Below are positions 26,857-36,410 of a stretch of 64,000 nt of DNA, piece after piece. A program made the position numbers and the translations under genes. The stretch comes from Desulfotignum sp. (GTDB lineage Bacteria > Desulfobacterota > Desulfobacteria > Desulfobacterales > Desulfobacteraceae): contig JAABSO010000013.1 of assembly GCA_011390335.1 (NCBI GenBank), positions 31,353 through 95,352 on the forward strand, read 5' to 3'. The notes beneath the pieces were generated by a model. It saw only the letters and a list, made by a program, of their open reading frames with translations, was not told where the DNA came from and ran no database searches. The number at the start of each line of letters is the position of its first letter. The first letter of the stretch is position 1.

Positions 26857-27900
26857 ATGGAACTTTTGAACCAGCATATACTGGACTGCCTGAAAAAAGG
26901 CGACCCCTTTGCCCTGGCCGCCATCATCAGCCATAAAGGCTCCACCCCCAGGACATCGGGATCCCGCATGATGATTCTGCCGAACCGCACCATTTCAGGC
27001 ACCATCGGCGGAGGATTGATAGAAGCCCGGGTCATGGATACCTGCCTGGACCTTATTTCCAAAAAAACCTGCCGGATCCAGTCATTTATTCTGAACCAGG
27101 AGCTGAAAAGCGGCCTGGACATGGTCTGCGGCGGCAGCCTCACGGTTCTCATGGAAACCCTTGTGCCCGGTCCTGAACTGATTACCGTATACCAGGCCCT
27201 GGTAGAACTGGAACAGGCCGGCCAAAAAGGGGTGCTGGTTTCGAAAATTTTTGGCACCAGCCAGGGGGATTTCTCTGTGCAAAAAAGCCTGGTGGCATCT
27301 GATGCTACGGTGACAGGGCCTTGTGTCATCCCCAAACCCCTGCTGGATGAGATCTGTGACAACCGGTTTTGCGGCAGCTTTCCCATCATCCATTCTGCGG
27401 GCCTGGAAGAATTCATTATCCAACCCATGGTTCCGGTTGACACCATCTTTATTTTCGGTGCAGGGCATGTGGGGTTCCAGCTGGCACAAATGGCGCATCT
27501 CACGGGCTTTTCCACGGTTGTGATCGATGACCGGGAGGAGTTTGCCAACCCAAAGCGCTTTCCCCATGCCCGGTCGGTCCGGGTGGTAACGGATTTTACC
27601 ACAGCCTTTGACGGCCTGACCATTGATGACCATTCCTATATCGTCATTCTCACCCGGGGCCACCTCCATGACCAGACGGTTCTGGAAGGGGCCTTACGCA
27701 CCCAGCCCGCCTATATCGGGATGATCGGCTCCCGGACCAAGCGGGACAAGATCTATGCAAATCTTCAGAAAAAAGGTATTTCCCCGGATGCACTCAATGC
27801 GGTCTATTCGCCCGTGGGCCTTTCCATAGGTGCCCAGACCCCGGCGGAAATCAGCGTCAGCATCCTGGCCCAGATCATCCAGATCAGAGCAACGGCATAG
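26857..27900 (+). CDS. XdhC/CoxI family molybdenum-hydroxylase maturation protein
   Basis: A 347-residue protein of the XdhC family, which binds and sulfurates molybdenum cofactor before insertion into xanthine dehydrogenase-type enzymes. The N-terminal XdhC_CoxI domain has the signature ISHKGSTPRTSGSRMMI and GTIGGGLIEA, with the conserved cysteine in DMVCGGSL. The C-terminal Rossmann domain has IFGAGHVGFQLA, VVIDDREEFAN and IGMIGSRTKRDKI. It forms a two-gene unit with the molybdopterin-binding gene upstream. The client hydroxylase itself is not in this window. Confidence 0.9.
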   Translation: MELLNQHILDCLKKGDPFALAAIISHKGSTPRTSGSRMMILPNRTISGTIGGGLIEARVMDTCLDLISKKTCRIQSFILNQELKSGLDMVCGGSLTVLMETLVPGPELITVYQALVELEQAGQKGVLVSKIFGTSQGDFSVQKSLVASDATVTGPCVIPKPLLDEICDNRFCGSFPIIHSAGLEEFIIQPMVPVDTIFIFGAGHVGFQLAQMAHLTGFSTVVIDDREEFANPKRFPHARSVRVVTDFTTAFDGLTIDDHSYIVILTRGHLHDQTVLEGALRTQPAYIGMIGSRTKRDKIYANLQKKGISPDALNAVYSPVGLSIGAQTPAEISVSILAQIIQIRATA

Positions 27901-28035
27901 CCGATATCCAGTGGCTTCTGTTGTACGTCTCACATCCTTGGCGCTTTTTTCTTGACAACCCGGACATGTGAATTTATCATATGAGCAATTGTTCAGATGA
28001 TAAACCCTAACACATGTATCAGGCAATTTTTTGTT

Positions 28036-29139
28036 ATGGAAAAAATATTAGATATTATATATGACATTCTGGCTGCATCCTGGGACCTTTATCTGGATGT
28101 GGCCATTTTCATGCTGTTCGGCTTTTTCATTGCCGGACTGCTGTACGTGTTTTTCAAGGCTGACCAGATCAAGCGTCACCTGGGCACCGGAAAAATCAGG
28201 CCGGTGTTTTTATCCGCCCTTTTCGGCATCCCCCTGCCCCTGTGTTCCTGCGGGGTGGTACCGGTGGCTGCCAGCCTGAAAAAACAAGGCGCCAACAGCG
28301 GGGCCGCCCTTTCTTTCATGATCGCCACCCCGGAATCCGGTGTGGATTCCATCGCGGTTTCCTGGGCCATGCTGGACCCGGTCATGACCGTTATCCGCCC
28401 GGTAGCAGGGTTTATCACCGCAGTTTCCACAGGGATTGCCCAGAATTTTTTCGGCAGTGAAGCCCCTGACAAAAAAAAGGCAGATCTGATAAAAGAGCCC
28501 GGCGGGTGAGGCTGTGCTGCCGACACCTGTGCAGTTGCGCAGGAAAATATTGAAACGCCGCTTTTGCTGCGGCTGAAAAAAGGACTGACATACGCATTCG
28601 GGGAACTGCTCTCCGACATTGCCCGGCCCTTTGTCATCGGCATGCTCATTGCCGGGGCTATCACCTTTTTTTTCCCGGATGATCTGACAGCCCTGGCCAA
28701 TGAACACACATTTTTATCCATGCTGGTCATGCTGGCTGCCGGGATTCCCATGTATGTATGCGCCACATCCTCCACCCCCATTGCGGCGGCCCTCATTCTC
28801 AAGGGGCTCAATCCCGGAGCGGCCCTGGTGTTTCTGCTGGCAGGCCCGGCCACCAATGCCGCCACCATCAATATTGTAAAAAACATTTTCAACACCCGGG
28901 CGCTGGTGATCTATCTGTCCATGATTGCGGTGTGCTCTCTGGCCATGGGATTTTTTGTGGACTGGATATATGCATTCATGCACCTTTCACCCACGGTTCT
29001 GGTGGGTCAGGCATCAGAGGTAATTCCCCACTTTCTTCAGCTGGCCGGTGCAGTGGTTTTGACAACTTTGCTGGTAATCAACAGTATAAAGAGCCTCCGA
29101 CAGATGATCCAAACCCGGCGGTATTTTCATGCCCAGTGA
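28036..29139 (+). CDS. SO_0444/ArsP-like permease, probable selenoprotein (UGA read as Sec158)
   Basis: A 367-residue predicted metal/metalloid efflux permease if the in-frame TGA at 28507-28509 is decoded. Both sides are in the same frame and give the two pseudo-symmetric permease halves: first half with GIPLPLCSCGVVPVAASL (Cys70, Cys72), second with GIPMYVCATSSTPIAAAL, each with about four membrane helices. The UGA lies in the cytosolic linker, where relatives carry cysteines, and is followed by Cys160 and Cys165 (U-G-C-A-A-D-T-C). A SECIS-like hairpin begins 16 bases after it. The alternative is a nonsense mutation splitting a permease; the intact downstream frame argues against decay. ATG 27997 is a weaker alternative start. 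Confidence 0.75.
28526..28543 (+). promoter_or_regulatory. Candidate bacterial SECIS hairpin
   Basis: CCTGTGC (28526-28532) pairs with GCGCAGG (28537-28543), 7 bp including one G-U, closing the tetraloop AGTT. The loop G at 28534 is 25 bases past the UGA. Bacterial SECIS elements have a short stem-loop with a G in the first two loop bases 16-37 bases after UGA, so both criteria fit. Confidence 0.65.
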
Positions 29140-29348
29140 TCCTGCTCAGGCAGAGGCAGTTTCCTGGAGATCGCTTCAGCCAGAAAGACAGGAAAACTTC
29201 CCGCAAAAACATCGGTTGTAATCCTTGCATTGACGTGACCGGCCAAACAGGCATAGTATACAGTACAGCACAGCTTATACCATGGTGCTGCACTTTTTTT
29301 ATTGGTTTCAAACAGAAAACACCTTTCCGGGGAGGTTTTTTTGGACAT
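29127..29348 (-). CDS. Possible small protein antisense to permease/ABC spacer
   Basis: An open frame of 73 residues on the minus strand filling the spacer between the permease and ABC genes. The inner part (PWYKLCCTVYYACLAGHVNAR, then DVFAGSFPVFLAEAISRKL) has a plausible protein-like composition with a repeated hydrophobic periodicity, but I do not recognise it and see no clear ribosome site. It overlaps the end of the permease gene only slightly. It may be a shadow. Confidence 0.2.
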   Translation of the reverse strand: MSKKTSPERCFLFETNKKSAAPWYKLCCTVYYACLAGHVNARITTDVFAGSFPVFLAEAISRKLPLPEQDHWA

Positions 29349-30030
29349 TCAGATGTCGGATATTGATAAATCCTTTGATGACAGCGGCAGCCGCCGGGTT
29401 ATATTCCGCAGGGCTTCGGCCCGGTTTCCCTCCGGTAAAATCAGCGTCATTGTGGGAAAAAGCGGTGTGGGAAAAAGCTCTCTTTTGAACCTGATATCCG
29501 GCATCGACCTGCCGGACAAAGGCACCATTCAGGTGGGAGATCACTGTATTTCCTTCATGAACGATACCGCAAGGACCCTGTTCAGAAGGCGGCATATCGG
29601 GTTCATCTACCAGTTTTTCAACCTGATCCCTGTGCTCACGGTTCTGGAAAATGTTACCCTGATTGCCGAGCTGGACAAGGTGCCGCAAAAAACCTGCCGC
29701 CGCCGGGCCGAATCCCTTCTGGAACAGGCAGGGCTCTACGACCGACGCCATGATTTCCCCGAGACCCTGTCCGGCGGGGAACAGCAGCGCGTAGCCATTG
29801 TCCGGGCACTGGTGAATGACCCGGATCTGGTGCTGGCAGATGAACCCACCGGCAATCTGGACCAGGAAACCGGCGCAAAGATCATGGAGATGATAACCGG
29901 ACTGGCCCGCAAAAAAAACAAGACCCTGGTCATGGTGACCCACAGCCCGGATGCCGCAGCCTGGGCAGACCAGATCTTTTCTGTGGGCAGCGCAACTCTG
30001 GCACCCATGGACAGTCACCCCCATGGGTAA
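29341..30030 (+). CDS. ABC transporter ATP-binding protein (AttE/LolD-like)
   Basis: A 229-residue ATPase of the MacB/LolD class, which powers extraction or export of lipids, lipoproteins or peptides rather than classical import. Walker A is GKSGVGKSS, Q-loop YQFFNLIPVLTVLENV, signature LSGGEQQRVAIVRAL, Walker B LVLADEPTGNLD, H-loop VMVTHSPD. A TTG at 29341 is chosen as start because GGGGAGG lies 5 bases upstream; ATG 29353 would leave a 17-base gap. Its end overlaps the permease start by 8 bases, and the AttH-like lipoprotein gene follows, giving an AttEFGH-like operon. Confidence 0.88.
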   Translation: MDIQMSDIDKSFDDSGSRRVIFRRASARFPSGKISVIVGKSGVGKSSLLNLISGIDLPDKGTIQVGDHCISFMNDTARTLFRRRHIGFIYQFFNLIPVLTVLENVTLIAELDKVPQKTCRRRAESLLEQAGLYDRRHDFPETLSGGEQQRVAIVRALVNDPDLVLADEPTGNLDQETGAKIMEMITGLARKKNKTLVMVTHSPDAAAWADQIFSVGSATLAPMDSHPHG

Positions 30031-32551
30031 TTATCTCCTGATTCTGGTCTGCCTGCGCCACAGCCGCCGGCACCTGGGGCGGACCCTGCTTCTGATTTTC
30101 GGTATTGCCATGGGGGTGGCCGGGGTGGTGGCCATTGACATTGCAAAAACATCGGTGGAAAAATCCTTTGACCTGTCCACCCAGGCCCTTGTTTCCCGTT
30201 CCACCCACCAGATTACGGGCACCGGCCTTGAAATTCCCCAACAAGTATTTACCGACATAAGGACAGATCTGGGCATCCACCGGTCCGCCCCGGTGATATC
30301 CCGGCATGTAAAAGTGTCCCAACTGGGAGACCGGATCCTCACCCTCATGGGAGTGGACCCGTTTTCTGAAACCCATTTCAGAAACCTGCATATTTCGCCG
30401 GGAGAACAGGTCCTGTCCGGTATCATGACCGGTTCTAACGGGGTGTTCATCTCCCGGAGCCATGCACGGCAATACAATCTGGATATCGGCAGCCCCCTGG
30501 ACATCTTCCTGGGCAGCCGAAGGACACCCGTCACCATTGCCGGGTTTCTGGACAGTGAAAACAGTGCCGCCGGCCGGATGCTGGAAGGACTGGTAGTCAC
30601 CGATATTTCCCTGGCCCAGGAAATCCTTGACATGGGCGACACCATCACCCGCATCGACCTCATCCTGGATGCGGATGACCCCGCAGAAAAGATCCGGGAC
30701 CTTGTCGGAAATGGCCTGTTCCTGGTTGAAACCGATCAGCAGAATCTTGCGGTGCGCGGGCTGTCCCAATCCTTTGAAACCAGTCTGACCGCATTTTCCA
30801 TGCTGGCCCTGTTCATGGGCATATTTCTCATCTACAACACCGTGTCTTTTTCGGTGACCCGGCGGCACAGGCTCCATGGTATTCTGCGGGCCATCGGTGC
30901 CACCCGGTCCAATATTTTTTTCACGGTGATGGCCGAGGTCATGGTGTATGCTGTAATCGGATCTGTTTTCGGGGTCCTGCTGGGGATACTGCTGGGCAAC
31001 GGGGCGGTTCAGGCGGTGGTTGCCACCGTATCAGAGATGTATTTCACCCTGACCGTCAGCCAGACCCATATTTCCGGATTCACCATTGCCAAGGGACTGC
31101 TTGCCGGCATCCTTGCCGCTTTTGTATCCGGTTTTTTCCCGGCCCTTTCCGCTGCCGGGACCCGGCCTGTCAGCCTCATGCACCGCACTGTGTCTGAAAA
31201 AAAATTCAACCGCGTGGTTCCCGGACTGTTCATTTGCGGCCTGCTCATCCTGGCCGCAGCAAGTCTGCTGATGCGCACCGCCTCCACCCATGCCGGATCT
31301 GATTTTACCGGACTGTTCATGATTTTTTTCGGTGCAGCCCTGATGACCCCACTGCTCATCCGCTTCCTCGTCAGAATATTGCTGGCTGCAGGCATGGGCT
31401 CACTGGGGATGATGGTCAAAATGGCCCTGAGAAACATCACCCGGTCCCTGCGCCAGACCAGCGTGCTCATGGCATCGCTTATGGTGGTCACCTCGGTCTA
31501 TATCGGCATCGAGGTGATGACCGGCAGTTTTCGGCTCTCCATCATCCAGTGGGTGGATGACCATATCGGCGGCGACATCCATATGGAATCGGCTGACCCG
31601 CTTGCCCGGAGTCTGGATCAGGACCTGGTAAACAGAATCCGGCACCTGCCCCGGGTAACCTCCCTGTCAGCATACAATATTCACCCGGTATTTTCCCGGG
31701 CTTCCGGAAAGGTGCACCTGTTTTCCTATCAATCAGACCAGTCGGTAAAGCGCTGGTCCTGGACAGCGGCACCAAAAGAGGAACTGGATGCACTGCTGGA
31801 AGAGGGATGGATCTTTGTATCGGAAATATTTGCCAGGCAGCATAATGTGATGCCCCGGCAGGGGGCTGCTGCTGTTCTGGAAACCGGAAAAGGACCGGTT
31901 ACCTTTCAAGTGGCCGGTATTTTCCGAGATTTTTTCATGGGGGGCGGCCGGGTGGTGGTATCCCCGGAGACCATGGCCCGTTTCTGGGGGCATGGTGACA
32001 TCACGGCCCTGCAGCTGTTCCTGGCATCCGGCACCCCGGCAGAACCGGTGATGGATACCATCCGGCAGATGCTTGACCCGGAAGACATGATAGAGATCAG
32101 ATCTGGAAACGCTATCAAAAAAAGCATCCTGGCGGTGTTTGACAACACCTTTATCATCACCTCCGCGCTCCAGGTGCTCACCGCCATTGTGGCCCTCACC
32201 GGTATTTTGAACGCGGTCACGGCCCTGCTCCTGGAGCGAACCAGAGAAATCGGTATCCTGCGGGCCTGCGGCACCTTGACCGGCCAGGTCAGGCAGCTGC
32301 TCCTCCATGAATGTTTTTTCTACGGCCTCATCTCCGGGATACTGGCCATCCCCCTGGGCACGGCCCTGTCCTGGGTTTTGATCCATATCATCAACCAGCG
32401 TGCATTTGGATGGACCTATGACATGGTCCTCACCCCTGGCGTGTTTTTCCAGGCCATTGCCCTGTCATCTGCGGCAGCCCTGGCTGCCGGCATATTTCCG
32501 TCCCTGGCCGCCGGCAGAACCCACATTCCCACCGCCCTGCACATGGAGTGA
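30023..32551 (+). CDS. ABC permease with two FtsX domains (fused AttFG-like)
   Basis: An 842-residue permease. TM1 (about 17-38) is followed by a MacB-type periplasmic domain (about 45-255), an FtsX block of three helices (about 260-390), another membrane pair near 405-460, a second long extracytoplasmic region (about 505-690) and a C-terminal FtsX block (about 715-830) with RTREIGILRACGT. Two full permease units in one chain imply a fusion of the two subunits that are separate (AttF, AttG) in typical AttEFGH systems. The ATG at 30023 overlaps the ATPase gene, and its stop overlaps the ribosome site of the next gene. Confidence 0.88.
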   Translation: MGNYLLILVCLRHSRRHLGRTLLLIFGIAMGVAGVVAIDIAKTSVEKSFDLSTQALVSRSTHQITGTGLEIPQQVFTDIRTDLGIHRSAPVISRHVKVSQLGDRILTLMGVDPFSETHFRNLHISPGEQVLSGIMTGSNGVFISRSHARQYNLDIGSPLDIFLGSRRTPVTIAGFLDSENSAAGRMLEGLVVTDISLAQEILDMGDTITRIDLILDADDPAEKIRDLVGNGLFLVETDQQNLAVRGLSQSFETSLTAFSMLALFMGIFLIYNTVSFSVTRRHRLHGILRAIGATRSNIFFTVMAEVMVYAVIGSVFGVLLGILLGNGAVQAVVATVSEMYFTLTVSQTHISGFTIAKGLLAGILAAFVSGFFPALSAAGTRPVSLMHRTVSEKKFNRVVPGLFICGLLILAAASLLMRTASTHAGSDFTGLFMIFFGAALMTPLLIRFLVRILLAAGMGSLGMMVKMALRNITRSLRQTSVLMASLMVVTSVYIGIEVMTGSFRLSIIQWVDDHIGGDIHMESADPLARSLDQDLVNRIRHLPRVTSLSAYNIHPVFSRASGKVHLFSYQSDQSVKRWSWTAAPKEELDALLEEGWIFVSEIFARQHNVMPRQGAAAVLETGKGPVTFQVAGIFRDFFMGGGRVVVSPETMARFWGHGDITALQLFLASGTPAEPVMDTIRQMLDPEDMIEIRSGNAIKKSILAVFDNTFIITSALQVLTAIVALTGILNAVTALLLERTREIGILRACGTLTGQVRQLLLHECFFYGLISGILAIPLGTALSWVLIHIINQRAFGWTYDMVLTPGVFFQAIALSSAAALAAGIFPSLAAGRTHIPTALHME

Positions 32552-32553
32552 TT

Positions 32554-33669
32554 ATGCGCTATATTTGTTTCATATCCTTTTGCCTGGCCGTGATTTTTCC
32601 TGCGCTGTTTTTGTGGGGCTGTGCACCCACGGAGGACACAGACCGCATCGACATTGCAAAGGCGCTTTCCGATAACCAGGGCATTGACTGCTATGAAACG
32701 GTCACCAGCCCCAGACCCCTGGTTTTCCCGGAAGATGCCGGTCCCCATGACAATTTCCGCACCGAGTGGTGGTATTACACCGGCAACCTGACCACCTCCC
32801 AGGGACGGCATTTCGGTTACCAGCTCACCTTTTTCCGCCAGGCCCTGTCCTGTGAACCGGTGACAGGAAATTCCCAGTGGCGGACCCGGCAGCTGTATTT
32901 TGCCCACTTTGCCGTCACCGACACCCAAAACAAAGCGTTTCACTCCTTTTTCCGCATAAACCGCCAAAGCCTGGGCATTGCCGGCAGCCAAACCCAGCCT
33001 TTCCTGGTATGGATCGACAACTGGCAGGTCAAAGAAGCCGGATCACACCTGACCCTGGAGGCCGTGTCAGATGACATCTCCCTGTCTTTGACCCTGACAC
33101 GGAAAAAGCCCCCCATTCTCCAGGGGGAGCGGGGATTTTCCCGAAAAGGACCTGGGACCGGCAATGCCTCGTTTTACTTTTCCCTGCCCCGGCTCTACAC
33201 CCAGGGTTTCATCACTGTCGGAGAAGAACGGTTCCAGGTGACCGGCCACTCATGGTTTGACCATGAATGGAGCACCACGGTGCTGGGAGAGGATGTCCAG
33301 GGATGGGACTGGTTTTCCGCCCAACTGGATGACGGCCGGGACCTGATGGTCTGCCGGATCAGAAAAACGGACGGCACATCCAACGGATTCGGATTCGGAA
33401 GCATCTCTTTTGCCGACGGCACCTATGTGATCCTGTCGGAAACAGATTTTACCTTAACCCCTAAGGCCCACTGGAAAAGCCCGGAAACCGGCAAACGCTA
33501 TCCGGTCCAGTGGCAACTCCGCATCCCGGACCACGACCTGAACCTGCTGGTCACCCCGGTAATGAACAACCAGGAACATACCCATGTTTTTGCTTACTGG
33601 GAAGGGGCCATGCGCTTTTCCAGCCCCGGTGTCCAGGGCATGGGATACCTGGAAATGACCGGATACTGA
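32554..33669 (+). CDS. AttH-like lipocalin-domain lipoprotein
   Basis: A 371-residue lipoprotein. Residues 1-22 form a lipoprotein signal peptide ending in the lipobox LWGC. The rest matches the AttH/carotenoid 1,2-hydratase (CrtC-like) family: EWWYYTGNL, FGYQLTFFRQ, FAHFAVTD, GHSWFDHEW, GWDWFSAQLDDG and a C-terminal GYLEMTGY. AttH proteins are two lipocalin-like barrels and accompany an ABC exporter; the carried molecule is unknown. ATG 32554 is used, with GGAG 7 bases upstream; the preceding GTG at 32548 is less likely. It is last in the ABC operon. Confidence 0.85.
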   Translation: MRYICFISFCLAVIFPALFLWGCAPTEDTDRIDIAKALSDNQGIDCYETVTSPRPLVFPEDAGPHDNFRTEWWYYTGNLTTSQGRHFGYQLTFFRQALSCEPVTGNSQWRTRQLYFAHFAVTDTQNKAFHSFFRINRQSLGIAGSQTQPFLVWIDNWQVKEAGSHLTLEAVSDDISLSLTLTRKKPPILQGERGFSRKGPGTGNASFYFSLPRLYTQGFITVGEERFQVTGHSWFDHEWSTTVLGEDVQGWDWFSAQLDDGRDLMVCRIRKTDGTSNGFGFGSISFADGTYVILSETDFTLTPKAHWKSPETGKRYPVQWQLRIPDHDLNLLVTPVMNNQEHTHVFAYWEGAMRFSSPGVQGMGYLEMTGY

Positions 33670-33751
33670 AACACACCTTTTGATGACTATGCGGTTGAAC
33701 ACGATTTTGCGGACATCGGCAGGCGCATCATGCTTTTGAATGCACGGCAGG

Positions 33752-33868
33752 CATGTTCTGATAACAGTGTTATCCTCGCAAAGGACGGAGGCCGTTTTTG
33801 ACTTCATCCACAAACCTTTCCGGCCGAAAGATCTTTTGTTGAAATTGCGGGAGGTTCTGGACAGATGA
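33752..33868 (+). pseudogene. Response-regulator receiver-domain remnant
   Basis: A short frame ending at TGA 33866-33868 encodes VLSSQRTEAVFDFIHKPF and then RPKDLLLKLREVLDR. The KPF lysine-proline motif and the final helix are those of the C-terminal third of a CheY-like receiver domain. Upstream the frame is interrupted, and the phospho-acceptor half is missing. It lies in the 378-base gap between the AttH gene and the MBL gene; nothing else in the gap is recognised. Confidence 0.5.
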
Positions 33869-34047
33869 ACTGGAACAAATCCATGAATATTCAGGAAAAA
33901 GGGTAAGGGGATCAAAAATGCCGAATGAATAAGTATTGTTTATTGCCGAACCAACCGGTTAACCAGCCCGCGAAAACGTTTGCTGATTTCCGTGAAGGCT
34001 CGCGCGCGGCTGGTTACTAAATCAGATTCAAATGTTTTTTAGTACTG

Positions 34048-35184
34048 TTAATCAGAGCCCTTTTCCCGGACAGCTTCTGGATCTATGGGAAGAATCTGTC
34101 CGATATCCATGATCTTGAAACGGCCGGCATCCAGGTGGTTGTCTGCGATGTAGCGGGTCAGGTCCAGGCCGGGATACCCGGCAGGTTCATCCCCCAAGTG
34201 AAACGTGCCCCACTGGGTGGGGATGAAATACCGGGCATTCAGGTCGGCAAATCCCTGGACCGCCTCGGCGATGTTCATGTGGTTGTAGGCCATGAACCAC
34301 CGGGGATGATAGGCGGTGGTGGCCATAAATGCATAATCGATGTCAGGAAACCGCCGGCCGATCTCCTTGAATCCCTTGAAATACCCGGAATCCCCGCCGA
34401 AATACAGGGTGACATCCGGGGTGATCAGCAGCCAGGATGCCCACAGGGAGCGGTTTCTGCCCTGGGTGATACGCAGGGACCAGTGCTGGGCCGGCAGGCA
34501 GATGAGCCGGATGTCTTCGCCGACATCGTATTCCTCCCACCAGTCCATCTCATGCACCATTTGTTTGTTCATCTTCTCCACCATGGATTTCAGGCCCAGG
34601 GGCACAAACACAGGGGCGTCTGCCGGCAGTTTCTTCATGGTGGCCCGGTCCAGGTGGTCATAGTGGTTATGGGAAATAATGATGTTCACCTTCGGTACCA
34701 GGCGGTTGAATGCTTCCATGGTCAGGGCCGGCGGGGTGACCCTGGCCGGTACCAGTGCCCGCTTGGAGAAGATGGGGTCTGTAAGCCAGTATGTGTTATT
34801 GATACGGATCAGAAAGGTATTATGTCCGATCCAGAGGATAAAATCCTCTTTGGTCTGTGCCAGGCGCCGGGCCGTGTCCGGCAGCACCGCCGGTAAAAAA
34901 GCCTGCTCCGCTTGTGTATAATCGGTTTTGGAAAACAGTTTCCACCACAAAACATCCAGAAAACTTTTGTCCGGCATGGGCATCCACGGGGCAAAATATC
35001 GGCCGTCATCAACATTACGGGCATACAGATCGGCCGTACGGGTCTGGTTCACCTGGTTTTCCCAGGATTTTTCCGAAAATGTCAATTTTTCTTTAGGGGT
35101 GCAGGCAAAGAGAACCGCTGCGAACATAACCCCTGCAAATACCAGAACCCCGTATCCGAAACAACTGTCATATCTGGACTTCAT
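34048..35184 (-). CDS. MBL-fold lipoprotein (NAPE-PLD-like hydrolase)
   Basis: A 378-residue exported metallohydrolase. The N-terminus is a lipoprotein signal with hydrophobic stretch to VLFAC. The MBL domain starts near 115 (ILWIGHNTFLIRI, WLTDPIFSKRA), with the metal motif SHNHYDHLD at about 171-179, LPAQHWS, a second metal segment YFGGDSGYFKGF, and the ending PTQWGTFHLGDEP. This pattern belongs to the NAPE-PLD / RomA-like branch, which includes phospholipase D-type enzymes acting on N-acyl phospholipids. Location at the outer or inner membrane is inferred from the lipobox. No operon partner is evident. Confidence 0.85.
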   Translation of the reverse strand: MKSRYDSCFGYGVLVFAGVMFAAVLFACTPKEKLTFSEKSWENQVNQTRTADLYARNVDDGRYFAPWMPMPDKSFLDVLWWKLFSKTDYTQAEQAFLPAVLPDTARRLAQTKEDFILWIGHNTFLIRINNTYWLTDPIFSKRALVPARVTPPALTMEAFNRLVPKVNIIISHNHYDHLDRATMKKLPADAPVFVPLGLKSMVEKMNKQMVHEMDWWEEYDVGEDIRLICLPAQHWSLRITQGRNRSLWASWLLITPDVTLYFGGDSGYFKGFKEIGRRFPDIDYAFMATTAYHPRWFMAYNHMNIAEAVQGFADLNARYFIPTQWGTFHLGDEPAGYPGLDLTRYIADNHLDAGRFKIMDIGQILPIDPEAVREKGSD

Positions 35185-35291
35185 TAAAAAAATACCCTTT
35201 CTAGTGAAAAATTGGGTGCCAATCTCTTCCAGAACCTATATATTGGAACAGGCAAAGTCAACAGGATTTACCGCTGAATCAGGAGGATACA

Positions 35292-36242
35292 GTGCTTACA
35301 CCCATAAAAATCGGCATCAGCTCCTGCCTGCTGGGCAACCATGTCCGGTATGACGGGGGCCACAGCCATGACCGGTTTCTCACCCAGACCCTGGGATTGT
35401 TCGCTGAATATGTGCCGGTGTGTCCGGAAGTGGAATGCGGCATGCCCACCCCCAGGGATTCCCTGCGCCTGGTGGGTGACCCGGAAAACCCTAAACTGGT
35501 CACCCGGAAAACAGGAGAAGATCACACCAAAAAGATGCACACCTGGATACACAAAAAACTGCCGGCCCTGGAAAACGAAAACCTGTGCGGGTTTATCTTC
35601 AAGAGCAAATCCCCCAGCAGCGGCCTGTACCGCATCAAGGTGTACGGGGATGACAAAAAGGTGCGCAGCAACGGCACCGGCCTGTTTGCCCGGGCCTTTA
35701 CCCGGCATTTTCCCAGAATACCGGTGGAAGAGGCCGGCCGGCTCAACGATCCCAAACTGCGGGAACATTTCATTGAAAATATCTTTTCCTTCCAGCGGTG
35801 GCGGGATTTTCTGGAGGACCGCCCCGCCCTTGGCAAACTGGTGGCATTTCACACGGAGAACAAACTGCTGATCCTCTCCCACAGCCAGGAGATCTACCGG
35901 CAGATGGGCAAGCTTGTGGCCAAAGGAAAACAGATCTCCCCTGCTGAACTGTTCAAAGCCTATGAAAAACTGCTGTTCAAGGCCCTGGATTTAAAAACCA
36001 CCCCGAAAAAAAACATCAATGTGCTCCAGCACGCCATGGGGTTTTTTAAAAATGATTTGACCAGGGATGAAAAACAGGAGCTGCTGTCCAATTTTTCTCA
36101 ATACAGGGACGGGTATGTGCCGCTTATCGTCCCTTTGACTTTGATCAAACACTATGTGTTAAAATATGACCAGCCCTGGCTCAGGTCCCAGACGTATCTG
36201 AACCCCCATCCCTTTGAACTGAAGCTGAGAAATTATTTTTAA
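35292..36242 (+). CDS. DUF523-DUF1722 fusion protein (TudS-like / YbgA)
   Basis: A 316-residue two-domain protein. The DUF523 half (about 5-150) has ISSCLLGNHVRYDGGH and VPVCPEVECGMPTPR with Cys12, Cys44, Cys49 and later Cys99. Members of this family (TudS) are [4Fe-4S] thiouracil desulfurases. The segment that often reads SPSCG is SPSSG here, so cluster ligation may differ. The DUF1722 half (about 160-310, YbgA-like, FHTENKLLILSHSQEIYRQMG) is of unknown role. GTG 35292 is the start, with AGGAGGAT just upstream. Function as a thiolated-base salvage or detoxification enzyme is inference. Confidence 0.8.
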   Translation: MLTPIKIGISSCLLGNHVRYDGGHSHDRFLTQTLGLFAEYVPVCPEVECGMPTPRDSLRLVGDPENPKLVTRKTGEDHTKKMHTWIHKKLPALENENLCGFIFKSKSPSSGLYRIKVYGDDKKVRSNGTGLFARAFTRHFPRIPVEEAGRLNDPKLREHFIENIFSFQRWRDFLEDRPALGKLVAFHTENKLLILSHSQEIYRQMGKLVAKGKQISPAELFKAYEKLLFKALDLKTTPKKNINVLQHAMGFFKNDLTRDEKQELLSNFSQYRDGYVPLIVPLTLIKHYVLKYDQPWLRSQTYLNPHPFELKLRNYF

Positions 36243-36410
36243 CCCACAAAGGCTGACCAGGACAGCCGGCAGCAGCAGGATAATTCCCGGACAGGACAAG
36301 CATTTTCCATGCAATGGCACGGGCCGATCGCAAGATCTCCTTGACACGGCATGGAAAAGTATCTTATGAAATTAACTGAAACAATGACTGATCAAACAAG
36401 GAGATAACTC

